Shown: positions 16,772 through 26,941, counted from the stretch's first letter. The stretch: DNA of 43,989 bases from Oxalobacteraceae bacterium (GCA_027484285.1 JAIXTG010000397.1:1-43989); one strand, 5' to 3'. Made by a program: numbers and translations. The notes: a model not told the origin generated them from the letters alone.

Positions 16772-18483
16772 CCGATTACGCGAAGGCCGCCCGGCAGTAT
16801 GCGGCCGATGTCGTGGCCGGGAAGATCCCGGCATGCAAGTGGGTCAAGGCCGCCTGCCGCCGCCAGCAGGATGACCTGGCGAGGTGGAAAGGGAAGAAGG
16901 CGCCGTACGTGTTCGACACCGAACGCGCCAACCGCGTCTGCCGCTTCGTCGAAAACCTCACCCACATCAAGGGCGAGCTGGCCGGGCAGAAGCTGAAGCT
17001 GGGCGCGTGGCAGGTTTTCATCCTCACCACCGTCTTCGGCTGGGTCACGCCCGAGGGTCTCAGGCGATTCCGGCGCGCGTACATCGAGGTCCCGCGCGGC
17101 AACGGCAAGAGCGCGATCAGCTCGGCCGTGGGCCTGTACATGCTGACTGCCGACGGCGAAGGCGGCGCGGAATGTTATTCGTTGGCGACGACGCGCCAGC
17201 AGGCGAAGATCGTTTTCGGCGACGCCCAGGCGATGGCCCGGGCTAACGCCGGCCTGCGCGCGCGCTTCGGCGTGGCCGTCACCGCGCACTCGATCCACGT
17301 GATGAAGACAGCCTCCAAGTTCGAGGCGCTGCATGCGGAAGGCTCGACGTTGGATGGCCTCAATACCCATCTGGGCATCATCGACGAGCTCCATGCGCAC
17401 AAGACCCGGTCTGTCTATGACGTCGTCGAGACGTCGATCGGCAAGCGGCAGCAGTCCCTCCTGTGGGTCATCACGACTGCCGGGACCGACCGCGCCGGTA
17501 TCTGTTACGAGGTGCGCGGGTTCGTCACCCGCATCCTGAACCGGACGCTGATCGACCACGACGGCATGGGCTACAAGGTCGAGGGCGGCGTTGCACAGGA
17601 TGAAACGCAGTTCGGGATTATCTACACCATCGACGACCACGATGATTGGACCGGTCAGGCCGCGCTGGTCAAGGCCAATCCGAATTGGGCCATCTCGGTC
17701 ATGCCCGACGTGATCCTGCCGCTGCAGGCCAAGGCGATCGACATGCCGTCGGCGGCCAACAATTTCCTGACCAAGCACCTGAACGTCTGGGTCAATGCAG
17801 CCGTCGCGTGGATGGACATGCGCGCGTGGGACCGCTGCGGCGACGCGAAGCTGGCGATCGAAGACTTCGCGGGCGAGACCTGCTGGATGGGTCTGGATCT
17901 GGCGACCCGGTCCGACATTGCCGCCAAGGTCCTGATCTTCCGGCGAGACGTTGACGGCCTGCCGCACTACTGGGCGTTCGGCACCTACTTCCTGCCCGAG
18001 GCTGCCGTCGATGACGGGCGCAACAGCCAGTACCAGGGCTGGGCAAGGAGCGGTCATTTGGCCGTCACCGACGGGCAGGTGACCGATTACCGCGTCATCG
18101 CCGAGTCGATCCGCGACGACGCGGCCCGCTTCGATGTACAGGAAATCGGCTTCGACCCGTGGAACGCGACGCACCTGGCGACGATGCTGCAGGACGAAGG
18201 CCTGCGGATGGTCGAGATGCGGCAGGGCGCGCGGACCCTGTCCGAACCGATGAAGCACCTCGAGTCGCTGGTGCTGGCCGGGCGGTTCCACCACGACGGC
18301 AACCCTGCACTGACGTGGATGGTCTCGAACGTGATGGCCAAGCGCGACGACAACGACAACATCCGCCCGATCAAGGAGCGGCACGAGGCCAAGATCGACG
18401 GCACGGTGGCCTTGGTCATGGCGTTAGGCCGGGCGATGGCCGACGAATCGGATGTGATTGACCAAGGATTCATGGTGCTCTGA
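16756..18483 (+). CDS. terL: Terminase large subunit (HK97-like)
   Basis: ATPase IEVPRGNGKSAISSAVGLYML, LGIIDELHAHKTR, nuclease WMGLDLATRSDIAA. Confidence 0.95.
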   Translation: MGGLLTDYAKAARQYAADVVAGKIPACKWVKAACRRQQDDLARWKGKKAPYVFDTERANRVCRFVENLTHIKGELAGQKLKLGAWQVFILTTVFGWVTPEGLRRFRRAYIEVPRGNGKSAISSAVGLYMLTADGEGGAECYSLATTRQQAKIVFGDAQAMARANAGLRARFGVAVTAHSIHVMKTASKFEALHAEGSTLDGLNTHLGIIDELHAHKTRSVYDVVETSIGKRQQSLLWVITTAGTDRAGICYEVRGFVTRILNRTLIDHDGMGYKVEGGVAQDETQFGIIYTIDDHDDWTGQAALVKANPNWAISVMPDVILPLQAKAIDMPSAANNFLTKHLNVWVNAAVAWMDMRAWDRCGDAKLAIEDFAGETCWMGLDLATRSDIAAKVLIFRRDVDGLPHYWAFGTYFLPEAAVDDGRNSQYQGWARSGHLAVTDGQVTDYRVIAESIRDDAARFDVQEIGFDPWNATHLATMLQDEGLRMVEMRQGARTLSEPMKHLESLVLAGRFHHDGNPALTWMVSNVMAKRDDNDNIRPIKERHEAKIDGTVALVMALGRAMADESDVIDQGFMVL

Positions 18484-19748
18484 TGGCAAATTTCCTGACC
18501 CGCCTGTTCCGGCCTGCGCCCGAACCGGCCCCGGCTGTCCAGAACGCGGTCGTCTCATCTTCCGACCCGCGCCTGCTGGAGATCTTCAGCGTGCCGACGG
18601 CCGCTTCCGGCGTGGCCGTGACCGAAACCTCGGCCATGCGGGTGTCGGCCGTCTATGCCTGCGTGCGCCTGATCGGCGGGGCGATTGCCTCGCTGCCGCT
18701 GCCGATCTACCAGCGCACGGTGACAGGCCGCGAGCGTGTGGACTCGCCGCTGGCATGGCTGCTGAACGTCGAGCCGACTGCCGCCTGGGCGGCGTCATCG
18801 ATGTGGGAATGGGTCATCAAGTGCCAGACCCTGCGGGGCGATGCGTTCGTCGAGATCGTCCGCGACAGGGCAGGGGCCGTCAGGGCGTTGCTGCCGCTGG
18901 CCCCGGCAATGGTCCGCGTCGAGTCGGTCGCCGGGCGGCTGCGCTACTACGTCCAGCCCGAAGGTGGCACGGCCTATGGTCGCGACCAGGACGACATGCT
19001 GCACTTTGCCGGATTCGGTTTTGACGGGCTGCGCTCGATGTCGGTGATTGCCCATGCCGCGCACCAGGCGGTGGGCGTGGCCTTGGCGGCTGACGAGTTC
19101 TCGGCGCGCTTCTATTCCAACGGCGGCCTGCCGGGCTTCGTGTTCGAGACCGAAGGGAAGATGGACGTCGGCCAGCAGCAGCTGCTGAAGGAATCGTTTT
19201 CCCAGGCAGTGGCTGGCACGCGCAATGCCTTCAAGCCGTTCGTGACCACGCAGGGCGTCAAGCTCCGCGAGATCACGATCAGCCCGGAAGACAGCCAGTT
19301 GCTGGAAGCCCGGAAATTTCAGGTCATCGACATTGCCCGGGCGTTCGGCATCCCGCCGCACATGATCGGCGAAACCGACAAGACATCCTCCTGGGGCACC
19401 GGCATTGAACAAATGTCGTTGGGCTTCGTGAAGTACACGCTGCAGCCGTACCTTACTCGTATCGAGCAGGAGATCAACCGCAAGATCTTCCGCGGTCCGC
19501 AAACCTTTTGCGAGTTCAACCTCGACGGCCTGTTGCGCGGCGACTCGAAAGCCGAGGCCGACTACCTGCGGCAGGCCGTCGGCGGCAGCCAGGGGATCGG
19601 CTGGATGACCGTCAACGAGGCCCGCCGCATCAAGAACCTGCCGCCCATTCCCGGCGGCGATGAACTGTACGACCCGGCCCGGCAAGCCGCCGGGGCCGAC
19701 GCCACCGGAGGACCCGATGAAGAACCGCCTGCTGCAGCTCGTGCGTGA
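18483..19748 (+). CDS. HK97-family portal protein
   Basis: SAVYACVRLIGGAIASLPLPIYQR...FQVIDIARAFGIPPHMIGETDKTSSWGTGIEQMSLGFVKYTLQPYLTRIEQEINRK. Confidence 0.95.
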   Translation: MANFLTRLFRPAPEPAPAVQNAVVSSSDPRLLEIFSVPTAASGVAVTETSAMRVSAVYACVRLIGGAIASLPLPIYQRTVTGRERVDSPLAWLLNVEPTAAWAASSMWEWVIKCQTLRGDAFVEIVRDRAGAVRALLPLAPAMVRVESVAGRLRYYVQPEGGTAYGRDQDDMLHFAGFGFDGLRSMSVIAHAAHQAVGVALAADEFSARFYSNGGLPGFVFETEGKMDVGQQQLLKESFSQAVAGTRNAFKPFVTTQGVKLREITISPEDSQLLEARKFQVIDIARAFGIPPHMIGETDKTSSWGTGIEQMSLGFVKYTLQPYLTRIEQEINRKIFRGPQTFCEFNLDGLLRGDSKAEADYLRQAVGGSQGIGWMTVNEARRIKNLPPIPGGDELYDPARQAAGADATGGPDEEPPAAARA

Positions 19749-20457
19749 CAACGCCGGGCGACTGCCTAAAAATTTGCGCACCGAAGCCGACGAGGCCGGC
19801 GCGATCGTCTACCTGTACGACGTCATCGACGCCGACTTCGGCGTCTCGGCTGCCCAGTTCAACACGATGCTGGCCGATCTGGCCGGGCGTCCTGTGACGC
19901 TGCGGATCAATTCCCCAGGCGGCGATGTCTTCGATGGCCGGGCAATGGCAACGGCCATCCGCCAGCACGGCAATGTGACGGCCATCATCGACGGGCTGGC
20001 CGCTTCCGCTGCCACCTATGTCGCCTTGGCGGCCAAGGAAGTGCGCATCGCACAGGGCGCGTTCTTCATGATCCACAACGCGTGGACGATGGCCGTCGGC
20101 GACAAAAACGATTTGGTCGAAACCGCCGCGCTGCTGGAGAAAGTCGACGGCGCACTGGTAGCTGACTATGCGGCCAAGACCGGCCTGCCGGTTGAGGACA
20201 TCGTCGCGATGATGGACGCCGAGACATGGATGAGTGCCGACGAGGCAGTCGCCCTGAACTTCGTCGATGCCGTCATCGACACGCCTGCGGCGACTGCCGC
20301 GGCGCGCTGGAACCTCGCTGCCTACCACCGCGCGCCTGCCGCCTTGCTGGCCGCGGCCGAACCGACCCCGATACCTGAACAGGCCGACGACCCGGCCATT
20401 GACGACGACGCAATCCGGCGCATGCACCAGCGGCTGCGCCTGTACGAATTCGGCTGA
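19717..20457 (+). CDS. ClpP-like head maturation protease
   Basis: LRINSPGGDVFDGRAMATAIRQH...IIDGLAASAATYVALAAKEVRIAQGAFFMIHNAWTMAVGD. Confidence 0.92.
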   Translation: MKNRLLQLVRDNAGRLPKNLRTEADEAGAIVYLYDVIDADFGVSAAQFNTMLADLAGRPVTLRINSPGGDVFDGRAMATAIRQHGNVTAIIDGLAASAATYVALAAKEVRIAQGAFFMIHNAWTMAVGDKNDLVETAALLEKVDGALVADYAAKTGLPVEDIVAMMDAETWMSADEAVALNFVDAVIDTPAATAAARWNLAAYHRAPAALLAAAEPTPIPEQADDPAIDDDAIRRMHQRLRLYEFG

Positions 20458-20477
20458 CGCTCTCGCGTACCGATCCC

Positions 20478-20505
20478 AACCCGCCTTGATGGCGGGTTTT
20501 TTTTT
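20478..20505 (+). terminator. Intrinsic terminator between protease and capsid genes
   Basis: AACCCGCC-TTGAT-GGCGGGTT plus 9 T. Confidence 0.92.
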
Positions 20506-20531
20506 GACCACCGTTTTGAAAGGACACCGAC

Positions 20532-21776
20532 ATGGTCAGCATCCAAGCACTGCGGGAGCACCGTAACGCCCTCGCCAAACAAGCCTCTGACATGTACGCC
20601 GCCAAGGGCGATGCCGCATGGACCTCTGCCGAAAGCGAGAAGTTCTTCGCCCTGGGCAAGCATGCCGAAGCTCTGAACGACGAGATCGACATGCTCGACA
20701 AGCTGCACAACATGACCGCGGCCGACCGCTTCGCCGATGGGAAATTCGAGCCGAACGCTTCCGACATCGAACGCTGGAAGCTCAAGAATGTCCCGGACGA
20801 ACAGCGCGCCAGCCGTACGTTGCTGTCGAAGTTCATGCGCGAAGGCATGCGCGCGATGACCCCCGACGAGCTCGGTTCGATTCGCGCAGCGATGTCGACG
20901 ACGACCGGTTCCGAGGGCGGCTTTACCGTCCAGACCGACATTGCCGCCGAACTGGTCAAGGCACTGAAGGCCTACGGCGGCGTGCGCCAGGTGGCCCGCC
21001 AGCTGACGACCTCGCAAGGCAACCCGATGTCGTTTCCGACGATGGACGCAACGTCGGAAGTCGGCGAATGGGTGGCAGAGAACGGCACGGCCGCCGCGCT
21101 CGACCCGTCGTTCGGCACCATTGCCGTCAACGTGTTCAAGTCCTCATCGCGCTCGGTCGGCATTCCGATCGAACTGTTGCAGGATTCGACGCTGGACATG
21201 GTCTCGATCATCAACGAAGTGCTGATGACCCGGATCGGCCGCACGATGAATATCGGTTTCACGACCGGTTCGGGCACCGGCCAGCCGCGCGGCGTGGTGA
21301 CCGGCGCCTCGTCAGGCAAGGTCGGCACCACCGGCCAGACGCTGACCGTCACCTATGACGACCTCGTTGACCTGCAGGAGTCGATCGACTACGCCTACCA
21401 GCAGACCGGCACCTGCGTGTTCATGATGCACCAGCAGACCCGCAAGGTCGTGCGCAAGCTGAAGGACTCGCAGAACCGCCCGATCTGGGTAGACAGCTGG
21501 GACGCAGGCGCGACGCAAGGCGTGGCCGGCCAGTTGCTGGGCCAGAACGTCATCATCAACAACGACATGGCGCAGCCGGGCGCGAACGCCAAGTCGATCC
21601 TGTACGGCGACTTCTCGAAGTACCTGATCCGCGATGTGATGGACATCACGCTGTTCCGGTTCGAAGACTCGCCCTACATCATCAAAGGCCAGTACGGCTT
21701 CCTCGCCTGGGCGCGTGCAGGCGCGAACCTGCTCGACGCCAACGCGGTGAAGTTCTACGCGCACTCGGCCACCTGA
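20532..21776 (+). CDS. HK97-type major capsid protein with N-terminal delta domain
   Basis: Coiled-coil N-terminus then TGSEGGFTVQTDIAAELVKAL...MSFPTMDATSEVGEWVAE...GTGQPRGVV. Confidence 0.95.
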   Translation: MVSIQALREHRNALAKQASDMYAAKGDAAWTSAESEKFFALGKHAEALNDEIDMLDKLHNMTAADRFADGKFEPNASDIERWKLKNVPDEQRASRTLLSKFMREGMRAMTPDELGSIRAAMSTTTGSEGGFTVQTDIAAELVKALKAYGGVRQVARQLTTSQGNPMSFPTMDATSEVGEWVAENGTAAALDPSFGTIAVNVFKSSSRSVGIPIELLQDSTLDMVSIINEVLMTRIGRTMNIGFTTGSGTGQPRGVVTGASSGKVGTTGQTLTVTYDDLVDLQESIDYAYQQTGTCVFMMHQQTRKVVRKLKDSQNRPIWVDSWDAGATQGVAGQLLGQNVIINNDMAQPGANAKSILYGDFSKYLIRDVMDITLFRFEDSPYIIKGQYGFLAWARAGANLLDANAVKFYAHSAT

Positions 21777-21783
21777 TGACGGC

Positions 21784-21806
21784 TGCCGGGGCGAACAGCC
21801 CCGGCA
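21784..21806 (+). other. Stable hairpin just after the capsid gene, no T tract
   Basis: TGCCGGGGC-GAACA-GCCCCGGCA, 9-bp perfect stem. Confidence 0.75.
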
Positions 21807-21826
21807 TGCCCGATGAGGACACTTCA

Positions 21827-22042
21827 ATGCCGAAGACCAAACCCGCAACCGTTACCGCTCGCGTGCTGGCCGACAGCGTGATCGACGGCGTGGCCTACAG
21901 GATCGACCAGGTGGTCGAGCTGGCTGCCGACGTTGCCGCGCTCAACACCGACGCGCTCGACCCCCACGCGGACGCTGTCGCCTATGCCCTGTCGCAAGGC
22001 GCGTCCGTGATCGTTCATGTCCCACCGACCGCACAGGAGTAA
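21827..22042 (+). CDS. Small phage head-region protein
   Basis: GAGG upstream of MPKTKPATVTARVLADSVIDGVAYRIDQVVELAADVAA. Confidence 0.65.
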   Translation: MPKTKPATVTARVLADSVIDGVAYRIDQVVELAADVAALNTDALDPHADAVAYALSQGASVIVHVPPTAQE

Positions 22043-22045
22043 GCC

Positions 22046-22468
22046 ATGCCCATTACCGCAGGCGTATGCCATTCGTTCAAACAGGATGTCCTGACCGGCG
22101 TGCATGTCGCCGGTGACACCTACAAGATCGCGCTGTACCCGACCGCTGCCACCGTCGGCCCGACGACGACCACCTATTCATCGACCGGCGAAGTCGCCAA
22201 CGGCAACGGCTACACGACCGGCGGCCAGAACCTGGTCGGCTTTTCGGTCACGCTCGACACCAACACGGCGATATTGGATTTCACCACCGATCCGTCGTGG
22301 CCTGCTGCGAGCTTCACCGCCCGCGGCGCGCTGATCTACAACTCGACGAAGACCAACAAGGCCGTGGCCGTGCTGGACTTTGGTACCGATGTCACGGCCA
22401 CCAACGGCACGTTCACCGTGACGTTCCCGGCAGCGACCGCAGCAGCAGGCCTCATCCGTATCGGCTAA
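22046..22468 (+). CDS. Phage structural protein (possible head decoration)
   Basis: MPITAGVCHSFKQDVLTGVHVAGDTYKIALYP... beta-rich; cluster position. Confidence 0.6.
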   Translation: MPITAGVCHSFKQDVLTGVHVAGDTYKIALYPTAATVGPTTTTYSSTGEVANGNGYTTGGQNLVGFSVTLDTNTAILDFTTDPSWPAASFTARGALIYNSTKTNKAVAVLDFGTDVTATNGTFTVTFPAATAAAGLIRIG

Positions 22469-22483
22469 CAGGAGTCCTAGCAG

Positions 22484-24838
22484 ATGGCCTTCGGTGCAAT
22501 CGTCGACTATGGGTCGGCACAATCGAAGACCGCCGGCACGACGCTGACGTTCAATACCAACAACGGCAGCGTCGGCAACCTTGCGATCGTGGCGATCGCA
22601 ATGGACAACTACAGGGACGGGGGACTGACGACATCGGTCGTCGATAGCGCGGGCAACGTCTACACGAAGGTCCGCGACTTGATGCTGTCGCTGAACTTCA
22701 ACAACTTCGCCGCCATCTCGGTCTGGTACTGCGAGCTGACCAACGCCACGACGCAGTCGACCGTCTGCACGATCACTTTCCCCGCCAGCGTCACGGCAAA
22801 GGCTTGCACCGCCTACCTGTTCTCAAAGGGGGCAGGGACGACGGTCGAGGCGATGACCGATTTTTCCGCAGGAACGGACACGTGGGCGTCGACGACCGGC
22901 ACGACCTATTCCGCGTCGCTGTCGACGATGCCGACAACCGAGACGCTACGCCTCGCCGTATGGGCGCAGGAGAATACCGGCCTTGGCGCGTCGGCTACGA
23001 CAGGCTGGACAGTCTGGCCGACGCAGTCGACGACCGGCGGCGGCGCAGCGTCGAACATGCGGGTCATCGCCGCGCATGAGATCGCCTCCGGCACAAATGT
23101 ATCGGTCACGCTGACGGCGAACACGTCGGGCGACGGCGTCGGGTATTACGTCCCTTTCCGAGAAATCAGTAACGGCACGCCTGCAACGGCTTCGCCGACG
23201 GGTGTGTCGTCGACCACTTCCGTCGGCAGCCCGACCGGATCGGGCGCGGCGAACAGGACCGCCACCGGCGTCTCATCAACGGCTGCCGTCGGAGACACGA
23301 CCGAGCAGGCGGAGGCGAACCGCTTGGCCACCGGCGTCGAGGCGGCGGCGTCTGTCGGGACCGCGACGGCCTCGGCTGCAACGGTCGTCAATGGCACGGC
23401 CACGCCTGCGGGCGTGGCTGCATCAACGGCCGTCGGCGATGAAGTCGTCACAGGCGCGGCGAATCGGACGGCGACCGGCGTGGCCGCCACGTCGGCAGTC
23501 GGCACCCCGACCGAATCCGGGACGGCGAACCGCCTGGCGACCGGCGTGGCCGTCACAGCCTCGACCGGGTCCGTCGCCGCGCAGGTCTCGCAAACCGTGG
23601 CTGCCACAGGCATATCAGCAGCTTCGGCCGTCGGCGACCCGACCGAATCGGCCTCGGCCAACCGGGCCGCAACCGGCGTGGCAGCAGCAGCTGCTGTCGG
23701 TTCGCCATCAATCGCCGGTCCTGCCCGGGCCGACGTCCTCGGGCAGGCGGCAAGCGCATCGGTCGGCACGGCGTCAGCGACCGGCGGCGTCGGTGCTATC
23801 GACGGCACCGGCTCCCCGGCAGGCGTGGCGGCGACGGCTGCCGTCGGGACTTCCCAGGCATCCGGCCCGGCGAACCGGACCGCGACCGGCGTCACGTCGG
23901 CGGCATCGGTCGGCACCGTCACGCTCACGGCTGCGGCGTCCCACCTGGTCACAGGCGTGGCGGCAACGGCCTCGGCCGGCACGCCAGCCGCCACCGGGCA
24001 GACGGTCGTCAACGGCACGGCGATCCCGGCAGGCGTAACCGTCCCGGCAACGGTAGGTCTTCCGACCGGGTCAGGCACGGCCACCGTTACGCCGCCGGGC
24101 CTGCTGGTCAGCGCGGTCATCGGCACGGCCGTTGCCTCGGGCCAGACGGTCATCAACGGCTCGGCCAGCCCGGCAGGCGTGACCGCTGGGGCGGTGGTCG
24201 GTACGGTCTCGCTGGCCACATCGGCCAATGAACCCGCCGACGGCGTGGCCGCGTCGGCTGTCGTCGGCACGGTATCGGCCACCGGCGGCACCGTCATCAA
24301 CGGCAATGCGGCCCCGACCGGCCGGGCAGCGACGGCCTCGGTCGGCCAGGTCACGACGGCCGCCCAGGCAACGGCCGGGCCGCTGGGCGTGACGATGACG
24401 AGTGTTGTCGGTACGGCAACAGCGACCGGCCAGATCCTGTTGAACGGCACGGCCAGCCCGGCAGGCGTGGCCGCCACTGCCGCTGCGGGCTTGCCAGAAG
24501 GCCGTGGCGCGGCCCAGACCAGCCCGGCAGGGGTGGCGGCTACGGCAGCACGCGGAACGGCCCAGATCGCCGCTGGTGCAACCGCCGTCCCGGACGGCCT
24601 GTCTGCCCTGTTGTCATTGGGAACGACCAGTGCCGCCGGGCAGATCTTCCTCGACGGGACGGCCAGCCCGGCAGGCCTGTTGATGACGGCCCTGCTGGGA
24701 CGGACCGACGAGACCATCGTTTTCATGCCGGCCCCCGACGGGGCTGGGTATCCGGCCCGGGCCGACGGGTTTGCCCGCCTGCCGGATGCCGGGCGCGGAC
24801 GGCCGCCGGGCCGGTCCACTTTCCGAACGAGGAACTAA
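22484..24838 (+). CDS. Large structural protein with about 22 imperfect Ala/Gly/Thr-rich tandem repeats
   Basis: N-terminal globular region followed by repeats such as ATGVSSTAAVGDTTEQAEANRL and NGTASPAGVAATAAVG. Confidence 0.8.
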   Translation: MAFGAIVDYGSAQSKTAGTTLTFNTNNGSVGNLAIVAIAMDNYRDGGLTTSVVDSAGNVYTKVRDLMLSLNFNNFAAISVWYCELTNATTQSTVCTITFPASVTAKACTAYLFSKGAGTTVEAMTDFSAGTDTWASTTGTTYSASLSTMPTTETLRLAVWAQENTGLGASATTGWTVWPTQSTTGGGAASNMRVIAAHEIASGTNVSVTLTANTSGDGVGYYVPFREISNGTPATASPTGVSSTTSVGSPTGSGAANRTATGVSSTAAVGDTTEQAEANRLATGVEAAASVGTATASAATVVNGTATPAGVAASTAVGDEVVTGAANRTATGVAATSAVGTPTESGTANRLATGVAVTASTGSVAAQVSQTVAATGISAASAVGDPTESASANRAATGVAAAAAVGSPSIAGPARADVLGQAASASVGTASATGGVGAIDGTGSPAGVAATAAVGTSQASGPANRTATGVTSAASVGTVTLTAAASHLVTGVAATASAGTPAATGQTVVNGTAIPAGVTVPATVGLPTGSGTATVTPPGLLVSAVIGTAVASGQTVINGSASPAGVTAGAVVGTVSLATSANEPADGVAASAVVGTVSATGGTVINGNAAPTGRAATASVGQVTTAAQATAGPLGVTMTSVVGTATATGQILLNGTASPAGVAATAAAGLPEGRGAAQTSPAGVAATAARGTAQIAAGATAVPDGLSALLSLGTTSAAGQIFLDGTASPAGLLMTALLGRTDETIVFMPAPDGAGYPARADGFARLPDAGRGRPPGRSTFRTRN

Positions 24839-25404
24839 TGAGCACGCAGCTGCTGACTCCGCCGGCCTCGCTGCCGGTCACGCTGGCCGAGGCCAAGGAA
24901 GACTTGCGCATTGACGACACCGCACAGGACAGCGTCGTGGCTGCCTGGCTGGCCGGTATCGTCGGCTACACCGAACACCGGCTGGGCCGGGCGCTGATCA
25001 CCCAGACCTGGCGCATCGTCCACGACAGGTTTCCCGACGCGTTCATGGTGCCGATGCCGCCGGCGCAATCAGTCGTGGCGATCCGCTACTACGACGAAGA
25101 CGGGCAACTGCAGACGCTGGCCCCGGCCGACTACCTGCTCGACGCGGTCAAGCTGCCCGGCTGGATCGTGCCCGCGCCGGGCAAGGCGTGGCCTGCCACG
25201 CAGGACGGCCGCATCAATGCCTGCTGGGCCGACGTCCAGTGCGGCTACGGACAAGCCATCGACGTACCCGACACGGCCAAGCTGTTCATCCGCGCCAAGC
25301 TGCGCGAGCAGTTCGACCCGGCCGTGCGGCCCGAACGCGATACCGTGCAGTCGTCGTTCCTCGACCGGCTGCTCGATCCCTTGATGATCGTGCAGGTGGC
25401 GTGA
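24838..25404 (+). CDS. Head-tail connector (phiE125 gp8-like)
   Basis: LPVTLAEAKEDLRIDDTAQDSVVAAWLAGIVGYTEHRLGRALITQTWRI. Confidence 0.85.
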   Translation: MSTQLLTPPASLPVTLAEAKEDLRIDDTAQDSVVAAWLAGIVGYTEHRLGRALITQTWRIVHDRFPDAFMVPMPPAQSVVAIRYYDEDGQLQTLAPADYLLDAVKLPGWIVPAPGKAWPATQDGRINACWADVQCGYGQAIDVPDTAKLFIRAKLREQFDPAVRPERDTVQSSFLDRLLDPLMIVQVA

Positions 25405-25730
25405 TGGGACTGGCCGCACAGCTGTATTACCGGATCACGCTCCAGCAGCGTTCCACCGCCCAGGACGCCTATGGCCAGCAGGGCGCGAGCTGGTCCAACG
25501 TCGCCCAGCTATGGGCCGGGATCGAGCATGTGGACGGGACCGAAGCCGTCGCCTCGGGCACCCTCACGCCGATGACGACGGCGAAGATCACGATCCGCTG
25601 GCGCGCGGATGTGACGCCGACGATGCGGGTCCTGTATCGCGGACAGGCGTGGGATATCGAAGCCGTGCTCCCGCAGCACAACAACCGCGAGTTGCTGCTG
25701 CTCTGTACCGGCGGACGGTCCTATGGGTGA
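25404..25730 (+). CDS. Head closure / head-tail adaptor protein
   Basis: LYYRITLQQRSTAQDAYGQQGASWSNVAQLWAGIEHVDGTE...RVLYRGQAWDIEAVLP. Confidence 0.85.
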   Translation: MGLAAQLYYRITLQQRSTAQDAYGQQGASWSNVAQLWAGIEHVDGTEAVASGTLTPMTTAKITIRWRADVTPTMRVLYRGQAWDIEAVLPQHNNRELLLLCTGGRSYG

Positions 25731-26241
25731 CCGCGTCCGCTTTGAAGGATTTTCCGAACTGGCGAAGACGCTCAAGGCCATGCCTGAATGGATCGCCGAG
25801 AAGGAACTGAACCTGACGGTCCGGGCGGCCGCGGCCGTCATGCAGAAGGAAGCGCGGCGGCTGGCCCCGAAGGATACCGGCCTGCTGTCGAAGAACATCC
25901 TGATACGCAAGGTCAAGGCGATCAAGGGACCCTATGACCGCTATGTCGGCCGCTACATCCTGGGCGTCCGTTCGCGCCTGGTCAGCCGCCGTAAGCGCCG
26001 GAAGATGACGAAGGAAGAGCGCGCCATCCAGCGGCTGCGCGAGCCGTACTACTGGCACTTCATCGAGTTCGGCACTTCGCGTGCGGCAGCCGTGCCGTAC
26101 CTGCGCGGCGCATTCGAGGCAACGAAAGTCGAGGCCGTGGGCACCATGCGCGAGCGGCTGAAGAAGGCACTGAGCTATGAAAACCTGCGCAAGCTGCGGC
26201 GGCAGGCCGCGCGCGACGGGCAAAAGAGGGGCCGCCGATGA
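25723..26241 (+). CDS. HK97 gp10-like neck/tail protein
   Basis: FEGFSELAKTLKAMPEWIAEKELNLTVRAAAAVMQKEARRLAPKDTGLLSKNI...YYWHFIEFGTSRAAAVPYLRGAFE. Confidence 0.88.
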   Translation: MGDRVRFEGFSELAKTLKAMPEWIAEKELNLTVRAAAAVMQKEARRLAPKDTGLLSKNILIRKVKAIKGPYDRYVGRYILGVRSRLVSRRKRRKMTKEERAIQRLREPYYWHFIEFGTSRAAAVPYLRGAFEATKVEAVGTMRERLKKALSYENLRKLRRQAARDGQKRGRR

Positions 26242-26597
26242 CGATACAGGAAGACCTGCGCGCGAGGCTGTCGGCACTGGTGGGCGGGCGAATCTATCCG
26301 CTGTTCGCGCCTGAGAAGGCCACTGCGCCGTTCATCGTCTATACGCGCGTGGCCGCCACCGAAAACCTGACCTTAGACGCCAACGGCGGTACCGGCAACC
26401 TGACCAATACCCGATTCCAGGTCGACTGCTACGCCGAGACCTATGGCGCGGCACAGGACCTAGCGGCGGCCGTCGTCGCCGAACTCAAGGGATGGAACAC
26501 GACCTGCACCGTCAACCTGCAGGCTGACCTGTTTGAAGAGGAAACGCGCCTCTACCGCGTGATGAACGATATCTCAACCTGGCACACGAATCCATGA
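26238..26597 (+). CDS. Tail completion protein (DUF3168-like)
   Basis: RIYPLFAPEKATAPFIVYTRVAATENLTLDANGGTGNLTNTRFQVDCYAETY. Confidence 0.85.
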   Translation: MTIQEDLRARLSALVGGRIYPLFAPEKATAPFIVYTRVAATENLTLDANGGTGNLTNTRFQVDCYAETYGAAQDLAAAVVAELKGWNTTCTVNLQADLFEEETRLYRVMNDISTWHTNP

Positions 26598-26941
26598 ACC
26601 TGTTGAACAAGCTTGCCATCCTGTCGGCGACTGACTGCCGCATCGAGACCGTTGACGTACCCGAGTGGGGCGGCGCGGTCCGCATCCGCGCCATGACCGG
26701 CGCCGAGCGCGATGCATTCAGGACGACGATCTCCGACGGCGCTTCAAACGAGGTCGGCCGTTTCGAGGCCGCGCTGCTGGCACTGACGCTGGTTGATGAA
26801 AACGGCAATCGCCTGTTCGAGCTGGCCGAGCTCGATGCCTTGCGCGCGAAATCGGCGACGGTCTTGGACCGCGTGGCGAAGGAAGCCATGCGCATCAACG
26901 GCATGGATGCCGACTCGCAGGACGCCGCCGCAAAAAACTGA
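26594..26941 (+). CDS. Tail assembly chaperone G-like; -1 frameshift donor
   Basis: Tail-chaperone-like VDVPEWGGAVRIRAMTGAERDAFR; ends GCA AAA AAC TGA. Confidence 0.85.
   Translation: MNLLNKLAILSATDCRIETVDVPEWGGAVRIRAMTGAERDAFRTTISDGASNEVGRFEAALLALTLVDENGNRLFELAELDALRAKSATVLDRVAKEAMRINGMDADSQDAAAKN
26932..26938 (+). promoter_or_regulatory. Programmed -1 frameshift slippery heptamer A-AAA-AAC
   Basis: X-XXY-YYZ phased in the G frame directly before TGA; the -1 frame stays open to 27300. Confidence 0.9.

Noticed and set aside
16558-18384. 608-aa minus-strand ORF opposite TerL
   Set aside because: Antisense shadow of terL with no recognisable domain or start signal.
23160-24700. CRISPR-like or satellite array
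   Set aside because: The periodicity is protein-level imperfect repeats in one long frame; no identical DNA repeats with unique spacers.
23146-24819. 557-aa minus-strand ORF opposite the repeat protein
   Set aside because: Mirror of the repetitive coding sequence; low-complexity V/T/P/A composition is explained by the sense-strand repeats.
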